Source: Sphingomonadales bacterium
GTDB taxonomy: Bacteria > Bacteroidota > Bacteroidia > UBA7662
Direction of reading: 5' to 3'
NCBI GenBank assembly: GCA_016872215.1
Contig: VHAX01000004.1
Coordinates: 56,440 to 120,439, forward strand
Length of the DNA: 64,000 bases
The stretch's first letter is position 1; each line of letters opens with the position of its first letter. The translations under genes were made by a program, and so were the position numbers. Positions 29,962 through 37,979 of the stretch are shown here, in pieces. The notes below the pieces were generated by a model. The model was not told the DNA's origin. It ran no database searches and was given only the letters and a program-made list of their open reading frames with translations.

Positions 29962-30826
29962 ATGGCAAGAAATTCAAAAATTGAAGTAAAGGGCACAGAA
30001 ATCACCCTGTTTAAAGACGAGCAAGGTCATTATATTTCATTAACCGATATTGCCAGATTCAAGGATTCAGATCATATGGATGCGGTCATCCAAAATTGGC
30101 TGGGGAATAGAAAAACCATCAAGTTGCTCGGCTTTTGGAAACAGTTGTATAATCCGAATTTTAAACCCCTCGAATTCGAAGGGTTTAGAAAACAGACCGG
30201 ATTGAACAGTTTTGTGCTTACACCTGAGCGTTGGACAGTAACGAACAATGCTATTGGTATGATTTCAAAATAAGGAAGGTATGGAGGCACATTTACCCAT
30301 AAAGACATTGCCTTTGAATTTGCTTCATGGATTTCTATTGAATTTAAGCTTTACGTAATCAAAGAGTTTCAAAGACTGAAAGATGGATGAAAGCAAACGC
30401 CTGCAACTGGAAAGGAGCTACCAGCGCCATCTGGCGAAAGTAAACTACCGCATCCACACCTATGCCATCAGGGAAAACTTGTTACATAAAGTGTTGAGTA
30501 AAGCGCAGATGAATTTTGTATATGCCAACGAAGCAGAACTGTTGAATGTAGCGTTGTTTGGCATCACGGCCAATCAATGGCGCGATGCCATCCCAACTCC
30601 CAAAGGAAACATCCGAGATGAAGCCATAATTGTGCAATTGGTGGTCCATTCAAATTTAGATAGCATCAATTCCGTATTCATTAAACAAGGGCTGGAACAA
30701 CCAGAAAGGCTAAGGCAACTCAACTAAATAACCGTCAACCAAATGAAAAGTCTGGTACAAAACCGTACATTTAAAAAGTTGAACAAAGCAGAAGATAACG
30801 TCGGACAAAATGATCCGGATAAATAA
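29962..30826 (+). pseudogene. KilA-N domain protein, degraded by two stops and a frameshift
   Basis: Three pieces together resemble a full Bacteroidota KilA-N DNA-binding protein of about 285 aa. Piece 1 (29962-30273) has the KilA-N domain, EITLFKDEQGHYISLTDIARF, and stops at TAA 30271. The same frame goes on after the stop with GRYGGTFTHKDIAFEFASWI up to 30390. A tandem GATG duplication (30382-30389) then shifts the frame to the ORF 30383-30727 (YRIHTYAIRENLLHKVL, EAELLNVALFGITANQWRD). A third stop at 30725 is followed by in-frame QMKSLVQNRTFKKLN to 30826. The DNA is AT-richer than its surroundings, so it was probably acquired. Confidence 0.85.
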
Positions 30827-30841
30827 GATAACAAAAATAAA

Positions 30842-31849
30842 ATGAAATTAATTTCCTTTGAGGATCGGGGTCGGCGCGAGATCGGCCTTGTTCACGACCA
30901 CAAGCCGTACCGCCTGTCGGTATTGCAGCCCGCGCTCCCCCACGACATGACCGAGTTTTTGTCGCTCGGAGAAGCCGCCATGCAACAGGCCCAAGACGCC
31001 AACCGACGCATCACATCGGGCGATTGTGAATCCGAAGCCCTCATCACACACGACATCCAGCTGCTCGCCCCGGTGCCCCGGCCCACATCGTGCCGCGATG
31101 GCTATGCCTTCCGTCAGCACGTAGCCGCCGCCCGCCGCAACCGTGGGGTCGACATGATAGCCGAGTTCGATCAGTACCCCATTTTCTATTTCACCAACCA
31201 CCGTTCGGTGCAAGGCCCGGGCGCCATACGCTGCATGCCAGACCACTTTCGGCAGCTCGACTTCGAACTCGAGGTGGCGGTGGTGATCGGAAAATCGGGT
31301 CGCAACATCCGTGCGGCCGAGGCCGACCAGTACATCGCCGGATACACCATCATGAATGATATGAGTGCCCGTACGCTTCAAATGGAGGAGATGCTCCTGA
31401 ACCTCGGGCCTGCCAAGGGAAAGGACTTCTCGACCGTTATTGGTCCTTGGCTGGTGACGCCCGACGAGCTTGAGACGTATCGCTGTGCCCCGATGGCCGG
31501 ACATACTGGAAGCGCCTTCCGCCTCGATATGGTGTGTCGGGTGAATGGCGTGGAGGTTTCGCGCGGCAATATGGGGGATATGGATTGGACCTTTGCCGAA
31601 ATCATCGAACGCTGCGCCTACGGGGTAGACCTTGCGCCAGGCGATGTCATCGGTTCGGGAACGGTGGGCACCGGCTGCTTCCTTGAGCTCAATGGCACCG
31701 GAAGGCGACTCAATCCTGAAGGATTCGTGGCCCAGTGGCTACAGGAGGGGGATCGGGTCGACCTGGAGGTGACCAGCCTCGGACTGCTGAGCAACTACAT
31801 TGAGCGTGAGGGGGATGACTTCTCCATTCTGGCCCTTAAAAAAAACTGA
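30842..31849 (+). CDS. Fumarylacetoacetate hydrolase family protein
   Basis: 335 aa of the FAH fold: N-terminal part MKLISFEDRGRREIGLV, then RDGYAFRQHVAAARR, and the metal-binding acidic residues in DFELEVAVVIGK and GYTIMNDMSARTLQ, followed by GSGTVGTGCFLEL. Likely cleaves a C-C bond of a beta-diketo acid, perhaps the tyrosine/homogentisate intermediate, but HPPD and homogentisate dioxygenase are not in the window. It ends 1 bp before the GTG start of the flavin reductase gene, so they are one unit. Confidence 0.85.
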   Translation: MKLISFEDRGRREIGLVHDHKPYRLSVLQPALPHDMTEFLSLGEAAMQQAQDANRRITSGDCESEALITHDIQLLAPVPRPTSCRDGYAFRQHVAAARRNRGVDMIAEFDQYPIFYFTNHRSVQGPGAIRCMPDHFRQLDFELEVAVVIGKSGRNIRAAEADQYIAGYTIMNDMSARTLQMEEMLLNLGPAKGKDFSTVIGPWLVTPDELETYRCAPMAGHTGSAFRLDMVCRVNGVEVSRGNMGDMDWTFAEIIERCAYGVDLAPGDVIGSGTVGTGCFLELNGTGRRLNPEGFVAQWLQEGDRVDLEVTSLGLLSNYIEREGDDFSILALKKN

Positions 31850-31850
31850 G

Positions 31851-32798
31851 GTGCGCACCATCGAACCTGCCCGGCTGAGCATTTCACAGTTGCAGGGACT
31901 CCTTCAGGGGGCTGTAGCCCCTCGTCCTATAGCCTTTGTGGCCACCTGCGACCGCCATGGGTCGGTGAACCTGAGTCCGTTCAGCTTCTATAACCTATTC
32001 AGCACGCAACCGCCCGTCCTTATTTTTTCACCAGCCCTCAGGGCCCGCGATGGGAGTAGTAAACATACCCTGGAAAACCTGCGCGAGGTGCCTGAGTGCA
32101 CCGTGAACGGGGTGAACCATGCCATGGTACAGCAAACCTCCCTGGCCAGCAGCGAATACCCCCGTGGGGTCAACGAGTTCGTGAAGTCGGGATGCACCCC
32201 CCTTTCTTCCCTTCAGGTGGCCCCACCCCGCGTGGCCGAGTCGCCCATACAAATGGAATGCCGCGTCATCGAAATCAAAGCTCTTGGCCATGGTCCGGGC
32301 GCGGGCAATCTGGTCATCTGCGAAATAGTATTGATTCACCTCAACGAGGGCATATTAAATGAACAAGGCACGATCGATCCAGGCAAATCCGATTGGGTGG
32401 CGCGACTGGGGGGCGATTGGTACGCGCGCAGCAGCCATGGCCTGTTCACCGTGCCCAAGCCGCTCACCACACTCGGAATTGGGGTCGATGCGCTGCCGCT
32501 GGCTGTGCGCACATCAACCATCCTGACCGGCAATGACCTCGGCCTACTTGGTAACCTGGAGGCACTTCCCACCCCCGAAGACTGCATCGCAGCACGGGTA
32601 CTAATGGAATTAAATGAAATAGCGGGGGATGACGAAAAGGGCTCACCGAATGGGGAGGCTCAGCATCGTGATCAGGATCGGGCCGACCAGAATCAATTGC
32701 CGGAAATGGAGCACATCCACCGTGAGGCCCAAAAATGGATTGCCATGGGGAATATCAAGGAGGCGCTGGCCCTACTGATGGCTTCCCAGGTCGCGTAG
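31851..32798 (+). CDS. Flavin reductase-like domain protein
   Basis: FMN-binding split-barrel protein of the flavin reductase family, 315 aa from GTG 31851 (MRTIEPARLSISQ). The ORF-track TTG at 31800 lies inside the FAH gene; the GTG gives the usual family N-terminus GAVAPRPIAFVATCDRHG. Also visible: NLSPFSFYNLFSTQPP and ESPIQMECRVIEI. A C-terminal extension of about 70 residues is helical and polar. The partner FAH gene is immediately upstream; the substrate is unknown. The stop is 1 bp from the convergent phosphohexomutase stop. Confidence 0.85.
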   Translation: MRTIEPARLSISQLQGLLQGAVAPRPIAFVATCDRHGSVNLSPFSFYNLFSTQPPVLIFSPALRARDGSSKHTLENLREVPECTVNGVNHAMVQQTSLASSEYPRGVNEFVKSGCTPLSSLQVAPPRVAESPIQMECRVIEIKALGHGPGAGNLVICEIVLIHLNEGILNEQGTIDPGKSDWVARLGGDWYARSSHGLFTVPKPLTTLGIGVDALPLAVRTSTILTGNDLGLLGNLEALPTPEDCIAARVLMELNEIAGDDEKGSPNGEAQHRDQDRADQNQLPEMEHIHREAQKWIAMGNIKEALALLMASQVA

Positions 32799-32799
32799 A

Positions 32800-34536
32800 T
32801 CAGGACCGCAACTCCTTCTCGATCCGATCGAAACGCAACTTCATACCCGCCTGGGCCTCCTCAAACGACTCATCAGCCCCAAATGCCTGGTTTAGGCTGA
32901 TGTAGTACTTGATTTTGGGTTCAGTACCCGACGGACGGGCGGAAATGATCCCCCCCGATTCCGTGATAAACTGCAAAACGTTCGACCGGGGAAGGTCGAT
33001 GGGCACCTCAACCCCCGAGTGCAGGTCTTTTTCGACCAACGACTGGTAGTCGCGCACGCGTACCACTGCCTCTCCACCCAGGACCGTGGGTGGATTCGAC
33101 CTGAATTTCTTCATCAACTCCGCAATCTGCTCAGCCCCCTCTTTTCCCTTGAACGTAACCGAAATGAGTGTCTCCAGAAACAAACTATGCCGATGGTAGA
33201 TTCCCATCAATACGTCATATAGCGATTGGCCACGCGAACGGTAGTGGGCCGCCATTTCGGCAATCATCAAACACGCACCCACGGCATCCTTGTCGCGCAA
33301 ATGCTCTCCCACCAGATAACCATAGCTCTCCTCACAACCTGCGATATACGTTTTCAGTCCTTCTCGCTCAGTAATCACAGCACCGATGTACTTGAAACCC
33401 GTGAGTGTATTGAGGCACTCAACCCCCTTTTCAGCGGCAATCCGGTCGATCAGGTAGGAAGTAACGATCGTCTTCACTACATATTCATTGCCCGAAATCA
33501 ATCCTTTTACTCCCCATTGTTCCAACAAATATTCAAACAGAAGCACCCCTGTCTGGTTGCCGTTCAGCAACATAAAATTTCCATTGGGGTCACGGATGGC
33601 GGCACCTACACGATCTGCGTCGGGATCGGTGGCCAGCACCAGGTGCGCCCCTGTCTCATCCCCCAGTTTCAGGGCAAGGGTAAGGGCCTCATGCTCCTCC
33701 GGATTCGGATACACCACCGTAGGAAAATTGCCGTCGGGGATGCATTGCTCGGAAACGGTGTACACATTCCGGTAGCCGGCCTCACTGAGGAGCCGGGGCA
33801 CCAGTTCCACTCCGGTGCCGTGGATGGGGGAATAGACAATGCCCAGATCGGGCGCTTCGTCGGATGCCTCCGGGCGGAGGCGGAGCGACAAAGTTGCATC
33901 AATAAACTGTTGATCCATATCAGCCCCCATAGCTTTAATGAGTTCGGGCCGACCTTCAAATCGGATTTGCCGAACCTCTGAAATGGCCTGTACTGCGGCA
34001 ATGATGCTCTTGTCGTGTGGAGGTAGTATTTGTCCACCATCCGCCCAATACACTTTATATCCGCTATACTCTTTCGGATTGTGTGAGGCGGTGAGCATGA
34101 CTCCACTCACGCAGCCTAGCCTGCGAATGGCGAATGAAAGTTCGGGGGTCGGACGAAGGTCCTCGAAGAAATGTACGGTGATGCCATTTGCGCTGAATAC
34201 ATCGGCCACCAAACAGGCAAATTCACGGGCGTTGTTGCGGCTGTCGTGCGCCAGAGCCACTGAAATCCCGCCTTCCGGGTACTGGGCATTCAAATAGTTG
34301 CTCAATCCCTGCGTAGCCGCCCCCAGCGTGTAGCGGTTCACACGATTGGTGCCGGCACCCATAATGCCCCTCAGGCCGCCCGTACCGAATTCCAGATCAC
34401 AATAAAAAGCATCGGTTAGTGCCCGTGCATCGCCCCTGTCGATCAGTGCTTGTACCTCGTTGCGGGTGTTTTCGTTATATTGATCGCCGGTCCATCTCCG
34501 GGCACGTTCCAGAATCTGCGGGTCGGGGTGCGACAT
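32800..34536 (-). CDS. Alpha-D-phosphohexomutase (phosphoglucomutase/phosphomannomutase)
   Basis: Interconverts hexose 1- and 6-phosphates through a phosphoserine. 578 aa, the long PGM form. The active serine is in MLTASHNPKEYSGYKVYW, the metal loop is ATDPDADRVGAAI, the sugar-binding loop is GCEESYGYLVGE, and the phosphate-binding loop RPSGTEPKIKYY is near the C-terminus. The stop is convergent with the flavin reductase gene. A weak GGAAAATA-type box (minus TATTTTCC) lies about 20 nt before the ATG. Confidence 0.93.
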   Translation of the reverse strand: MSHPDPQILERARRWTGDQYNENTRNEVQALIDRGDARALTDAFYCDLEFGTGGLRGIMGAGTNRVNRYTLGAATQGLSNYLNAQYPEGGISVALAHDSRNNAREFACLVADVFSANGITVHFFEDLRPTPELSFAIRRLGCVSGVMLTASHNPKEYSGYKVYWADGGQILPPHDKSIIAAVQAISEVRQIRFEGRPELIKAMGADMDQQFIDATLSLRLRPEASDEAPDLGIVYSPIHGTGVELVPRLLSEAGYRNVYTVSEQCIPDGNFPTVVYPNPEEHEALTLALKLGDETGAHLVLATDPDADRVGAAIRDPNGNFMLLNGNQTGVLLFEYLLEQWGVKGLISGNEYVVKTIVTSYLIDRIAAEKGVECLNTLTGFKYIGAVITEREGLKTYIAGCEESYGYLVGEHLRDKDAVGACLMIAEMAAHYRSRGQSLYDVLMGIYHRHSLFLETLISVTFKGKEGAEQIAELMKKFRSNPPTVLGGEAVVRVRDYQSLVEKDLHSGVEVPIDLPRSNVLQFITESGGIISARPSGTEPKIKYYISLNQAFGADESFEEAQAGMKLRFDRIEKELRS

Positions 34537-34576
34537 GTAGTGGTTAATGAGTCAGAGGAAAATACGAATATGTTAT

Positions 34577-34730
34577 ACTTCAGGATTCAGATTTTTATGG
34601 ATGCAAAAGCTCCAAGATGTATATTCTTCAGGAAGCAGGTTCTTCGTGATGCAGTTGCTTCGGAACGTATATGCTTTGGGATTCAGATTCTTCGGGATGT
34701 ATATGCTTCAGGATTCAGATGCTTAGGGAG
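34577..34730. repeat. Degenerate short tandem repeat, about 10 units of 14-17 bp
   Basis: The spacer between the phosphohexomutase start and the SRPBCC stop holds repeats such as CTTCAGGATTCAGAT, CTTCGGGATGTATAT and GCTTCGGAACGTATAT, anchored on CTTC(A/G)GGAT. Units vary in length and sequence. Its left end is 40 bp from the mutase ATG and its right end overlaps the last codons of the SRPBCC ORF. Confidence 0.75.
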
Positions 34731-35344
34731 CGGCGGATGCTAAAGGCATAGTAGATTGCAGTAGGAGAAGCAGATATAGCAGACGCGGCGTGGGTGGATG
34801 TCTGCTGTTCCAAAATGCCCTTCAGGTTGTTCAGGCTGTTCTGCAGGTCACGCCCGATCGACCCTTCCAGATCCATGAGCACCAGAAATAAATTCATGGG
34901 GTATGGCATCGAACCGGTCATCCCCCATTCGATTTCCGTGCTGCCTGAGGAGACATCGGCACGGGTCGACATCCAGCTGTCGCTCTCCGATTTGAACGGA
35001 CGAATAAAACGGATTTTATAGTTGATGCGCTTACCCTCTTCGATCCCAACGATTTCCTGTTCACCGGCGCCCACCGATTCGATCGGACTATCCCATCGCA
35101 TCAGAAAGCCCACGGTTCCGTCGGCGCCTTCAAAATCCACTTTCATATTAGGGTCCATTTTCGCCCAAACACTGAATAGACCCTGATTTTTGAGCCGCGA
35201 CACGTAGGCAAATACGGTATCGGGGGGCAGGTCGACATACACCTGCTTTTTCACCTCATAGGTTTTGGGGATGAACAGCGCTGACAAAAGAGCTATTCCC
35301 ACCACAAACAGAATGAGAAACAATAGGTACTTTAGAATTTTCAT
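34715..35344 (-). CDS. SRPBCC / polyketide cyclase-like membrane-anchored protein
   Basis: 209 aa: one N-terminal transmembrane helix (ILKYLLFLILFVVGIALLSALFI) followed by a helix-grip fold (VKKQVYVDLPPDTVFAYVSRLKN..., WDSPIESVGAGEQEIVGIEEGKRINYKIRF), as in the SRPBCC proteins common in Bacteroidota. Function unknown, possibly binding a hydrophobic ligand. The C-terminal end (about the last 5 residues, ..RRSLSI) runs into the tandem repeat and may not be ancestral. Confidence 0.75.
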   Translation of the reverse strand: MKILKYLLFLILFVVGIALLSALFIPKTYEVKKQVYVDLPPDTVFAYVSRLKNQGLFSVWAKMDPNMKVDFEGADGTVGFLMRWDSPIESVGAGEQEIVGIEEGKRINYKIRFIRPFKSESDSWMSTRADVSSGSTEIEWGMTGSMPYPMNLFLVLMDLEGSIGRDLQNSLNNLKGILEQQTSTHAASAISASPTAIYYAFSIRRSLSI

Positions 35345-35500
35345 AAGAATTCGATTTTATGACCCGCGCTCTAAGGCCCTTTCGCACGCACTAAAGGGAC
35401 GTCGGGGAACGATATCCACAAATATAATGAAATCCAGACGCCCTTCGAAAGTTCCGGCAGCGCATGGCAGTAAAAGAAATTGGGACTCACCGCCTGATTT

Positions 35501-35965
35501 TTAAGCTTCTGATGAAAAATATGGCTGGAGGAACCGATCATCGGCGGCATCATCCACGACCAGTCGCCCTGCACCATACGGCGCTTCCCTCAGGTTGTCT
35601 ATGTATGCATCTTCGTGTGTTTCCCATCGGGTATAGCGGACCAAATAGTGGTTAGCGAGGGTGATGGGGTGTTTTGGATGGTCGGGATACGCAGTGCAAA
35701 CAGGCTCAACACCGGGCGGATCTCTCCTATTATTGGTGGCGTAACGTAAATGGTTGCCCAGTGCATCATACACCGCATCGTCTGTATTTATTTGTCGCAG
35801 GTCGCGCACCTTCAGCGATTTCCAAAAGAGGTATCCGATGCAGCGGTTTCTGTTGAGCCATGCCATCCGTGCCCCGTGTTTCAGTTCGAATGGCAGCACA
35901 TGGCAGGTGCCTGCTGCGTCAGTTTCAATTCGAATCTCATCGATTCTAAAGTCCGCTTGCTTCAT
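35501..35965 (-). CDS. Hypothetical protein, 154 aa
   Basis: The ORF track calls 196 aa from 36091, but the first 42 residues are Pro/Arg-rich and atypical. The ATG at 35965 (MKQADFRIDEIRIETD) is 5 nt from an AAGCTTTG near-match to the -7 box and gives a better protein, with FELKHGARMAWLNRNRCIGYLFWKS and an aromatic, acidic C-terminus. I recognise no family. No partner gene is evident: the SRPBCC gene is 156 bp downstream and a glycosyltransferase is upstream, all on the minus strand. Confidence 0.5.
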   Translation of the reverse strand: MKQADFRIDEIRIETDAAGTCHVLPFELKHGARMAWLNRNRCIGYLFWKSLKVRDLRQINTDDAVYDALGNHLRYATNNRRDPPGVEPVCTAYPDHPKHPITLANHYLVRYTRWETHEDAYIDNLREAPYGAGRLVVDDAADDRFLQPYFSSEA

Positions 35966-35970
35966 CCGAC

Positions 35971-35978
35971 CAAAGCTT
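35971..35978 (-). promoter_or_regulatory. Near -7 box (AAGCTTTG) before the 154-aa ORF
   Basis: Minus-strand AAGCTTTG, one mismatch to TAnnTTTG, 5 nt (GTCGG) before the ATG at 35965. Confidence 0.3.
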
Positions 35979-36183
35979 TTCGTAGCAACGTTTAATGAAA
36001 TCCGCCGCTGCGGGTAACTAATCGGACGATCGGGGGAATTCGCTGTGGTGCATGGTGGTGGCTTCGGAATGAACTTAATCCATGCTGACAAACCGGATCG
36101 CTAATCGTTTTGTTTGTCGAATCGCACAGACTTACACGAGTTTCGGAATCTGTGGTTTTGTAAGGGTCACGTTATTGCTGCTG

Positions 36184-37869
36184 TCAATCTGGTTCGTTCC
36201 CTTCGACCAGAGGTGGGAATTGGAGGCCGAAAATGGTCTGGATGCCTGCAACCAACCTGCCGTTGGGGAGGTCGCGTTTGTGGAGCTCAAACACAACAAG
36301 CGCTGATTGTTTTGGGGCGAAGCTAAGTGACTTCGGCCTGGTTAGTGCAATGAGCGTGTCTGTTTCCGTTTTCTGATGGTCTGGAGCGCACAAAACCCAT
36401 CTGAAGGGGAAGTCACGATGCACGCAATGCATCTCAAAATCGGTGGGGTTATCGACCAGCATTTCTATACACAGACTGTCGGGGTGCTGCCCTGGGTATC
36501 TCTTAATATGTTGTATATGCAACAATTCGGGACTCTGTAAATGCTCACCTATAATGTAGCCGACGCCTTTTGCGCCCACCGAAAGCCATCGAGCGTCGGG
36601 ACCAGCGGCACCGAAGACCACCACCGACTGATCCTGCCACTGAGCATGGCGCTTCCAGATGTCGTATTGTGTGTTGCGAACCCCCGCGGTCGCCACCAAT
36701 CCAGATTCCTGACGGGTGTGGAACTGATAAAGGGCTGCATCCTGAAATGAGCCAGCGAACAGGGCGGGGCGACCATCAGCGAGCCGCGCCATAGCGGCGT
36801 GGAGGTCATCGGGTCGGCTGAGGCGGGCCACCCGGTTGCCGGAGTCGGTAAAGAGCCACAGCCGAAGGGCCATCACCACCAATAAGCTGGGTGCGGTGAA
36901 GCGATACACAAACCGACGGAAATCAACACGCTTCTCTGCGTGGCGCACAAACAACCATAGCATAGGCAGGGTGGCCGACACTGTCCAATGAGGTTCGGTA
37001 TGTCCGCGCAGTGACAACAATCCATAAAATATGAGTATACCCATGAGCGACCAGCGCATGGCGTGTTCAAGTGGATCGGTGGGTGACCTTTTGCGCCAGT
37101 TGAGCATAAACAGGGCAACGAGATTGAAAGGGTGAAAAACCGCCAGTTGATTGGGCAGATACTGCCAGATGTAGTCCCACCGAATCCCCTCTGTTCTGTG
37201 CGCGAGGTGAAAGCGGAACGTCACGAAGTCATGTCGGTACTGCCAGTAGAGGTGGGGCAACAAAAGAAGAAAGGTGGCGACCGATGCGATGATCCAGACC
37301 CGTTGCCGCAGCAATCGCGGATGAGCCGCAAGTGCTAATGCCACCTGAATGGCTCCGAGGTACTTACTGTAAGCCATACCAGTGAGCGCAAGGGTCAGCC
37401 AAAATCCGTTGACACATTCGGAGCCTTGTCTTAGCAAGATCCTTCGGTACACGAGCCAAAACAGTGCTGTGAAGGTCAGCAGTGGCATGTCGGGTGTGGT
37501 GATGAAACCATACAACTGAATCATGGGGAGCGAAACCATCAGGATGCCCATCAAATGACCTTGCCGGCCTGGAGGAACTGCTTCTGTGCGCACCAGTCGC
37601 CAAACCAGAAGCCAAAACACAGGTTGCAGCAGAACGGTACCCAAACGCAGACCGATTATGCCATCGAAAAGACTCCCACCGGCCCGAATCAGGAGGGCAA
37701 TCATCGGGGGGTGGTCGAAATACCCCCAGTCGAGCGACCGGCTGTACTGATCGTAATAGGCCTCATCGGGATGCAGCCCTGTGCTGAGGGCTTGTACCGC
37801 TCCAAAAACCGACCAAATCAGCACATAAGCATAAAATAACCGATTCCCGTTACTACCTATCGTATACAT
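36184..37869 (-). CDS. Membrane glycosyltransferase, GT39/PMT-like
   Basis: 561 aa integral membrane protein with about ten hydrophobic helices. The N-terminal loop carries the Asp-Glu pair of polyprenyl-phosphate sugar transferases (LHPDEAYYDQYSRSLDWGYFDHPPMIALL; DE and DHPP). The C-terminal part is soluble and periplasmic. It likely moves a sugar from a polyprenyl-phosphate donor onto a lipid or protein acceptor at the outer face of the inner membrane. It has its own TAATTTTG promoter box and lies in the same direction as the two genes upstream, which include a donor-making GT2 enzyme. Confidence 0.82.
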   Translation of the reverse strand: MYTIGSNGNRLFYAYVLIWSVFGAVQALSTGLHPDEAYYDQYSRSLDWGYFDHPPMIALLIRAGGSLFDGIIGLRLGTVLLQPVFWLLVWRLVRTEAVPPGRQGHLMGILMVSLPMIQLYGFITTPDMPLLTFTALFWLVYRRILLRQGSECVNGFWLTLALTGMAYSKYLGAIQVALALAAHPRLLRQRVWIIASVATFLLLLPHLYWQYRHDFVTFRFHLAHRTEGIRWDYIWQYLPNQLAVFHPFNLVALFMLNWRKRSPTDPLEHAMRWSLMGILIFYGLLSLRGHTEPHWTVSATLPMLWLFVRHAEKRVDFRRFVYRFTAPSLLVVMALRLWLFTDSGNRVARLSRPDDLHAAMARLADGRPALFAGSFQDAALYQFHTRQESGLVATAGVRNTQYDIWKRHAQWQDQSVVVFGAAGPDARWLSVGAKGVGYIIGEHLQSPELLHIQHIKRYPGQHPDSLCIEMLVDNPTDFEMHCVHRDFPFRWVLCAPDHQKTETDTLIALTRPKSLSFAPKQSALVVFELHKRDLPNGRLVAGIQTIFGLQFPPLVEGNEPD

Positions 37870-37946
37870 GACAGATCAACGAGATGTTGGATGCTTCATC
37901 AATTTTTCCGTGGCGACCCCATGAGAATTAGGGGCTCAACCCTCGT

Positions 37947-37954
37947 CAAAATTA
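37947..37954 (-). promoter_or_regulatory. -7 promoter box (TAATTTTG) of the GT39-like gene
   Basis: Exact TAnnTTTG match on the minus strand, 77 nt before the ATG at 37869. Confidence 0.5.
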
Positions 37955-37979
37955 CGCAAGCAGGCTTGTAAATGCTGTA

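Noticed and set aside
29822-30841. Prophage or genomic island around the KilA-N gene
   Set aside because: Only this one degraded gene; flanks are ordinary metabolic genes with no integrase, attachment repeats or phage genes.
23117-34730. CRISPR array suspected at the repeats near 23.1 and 34.6 kb
   Set aside because: Units are adjacent without unique spacers, one array is coding, and no cas genes are present.
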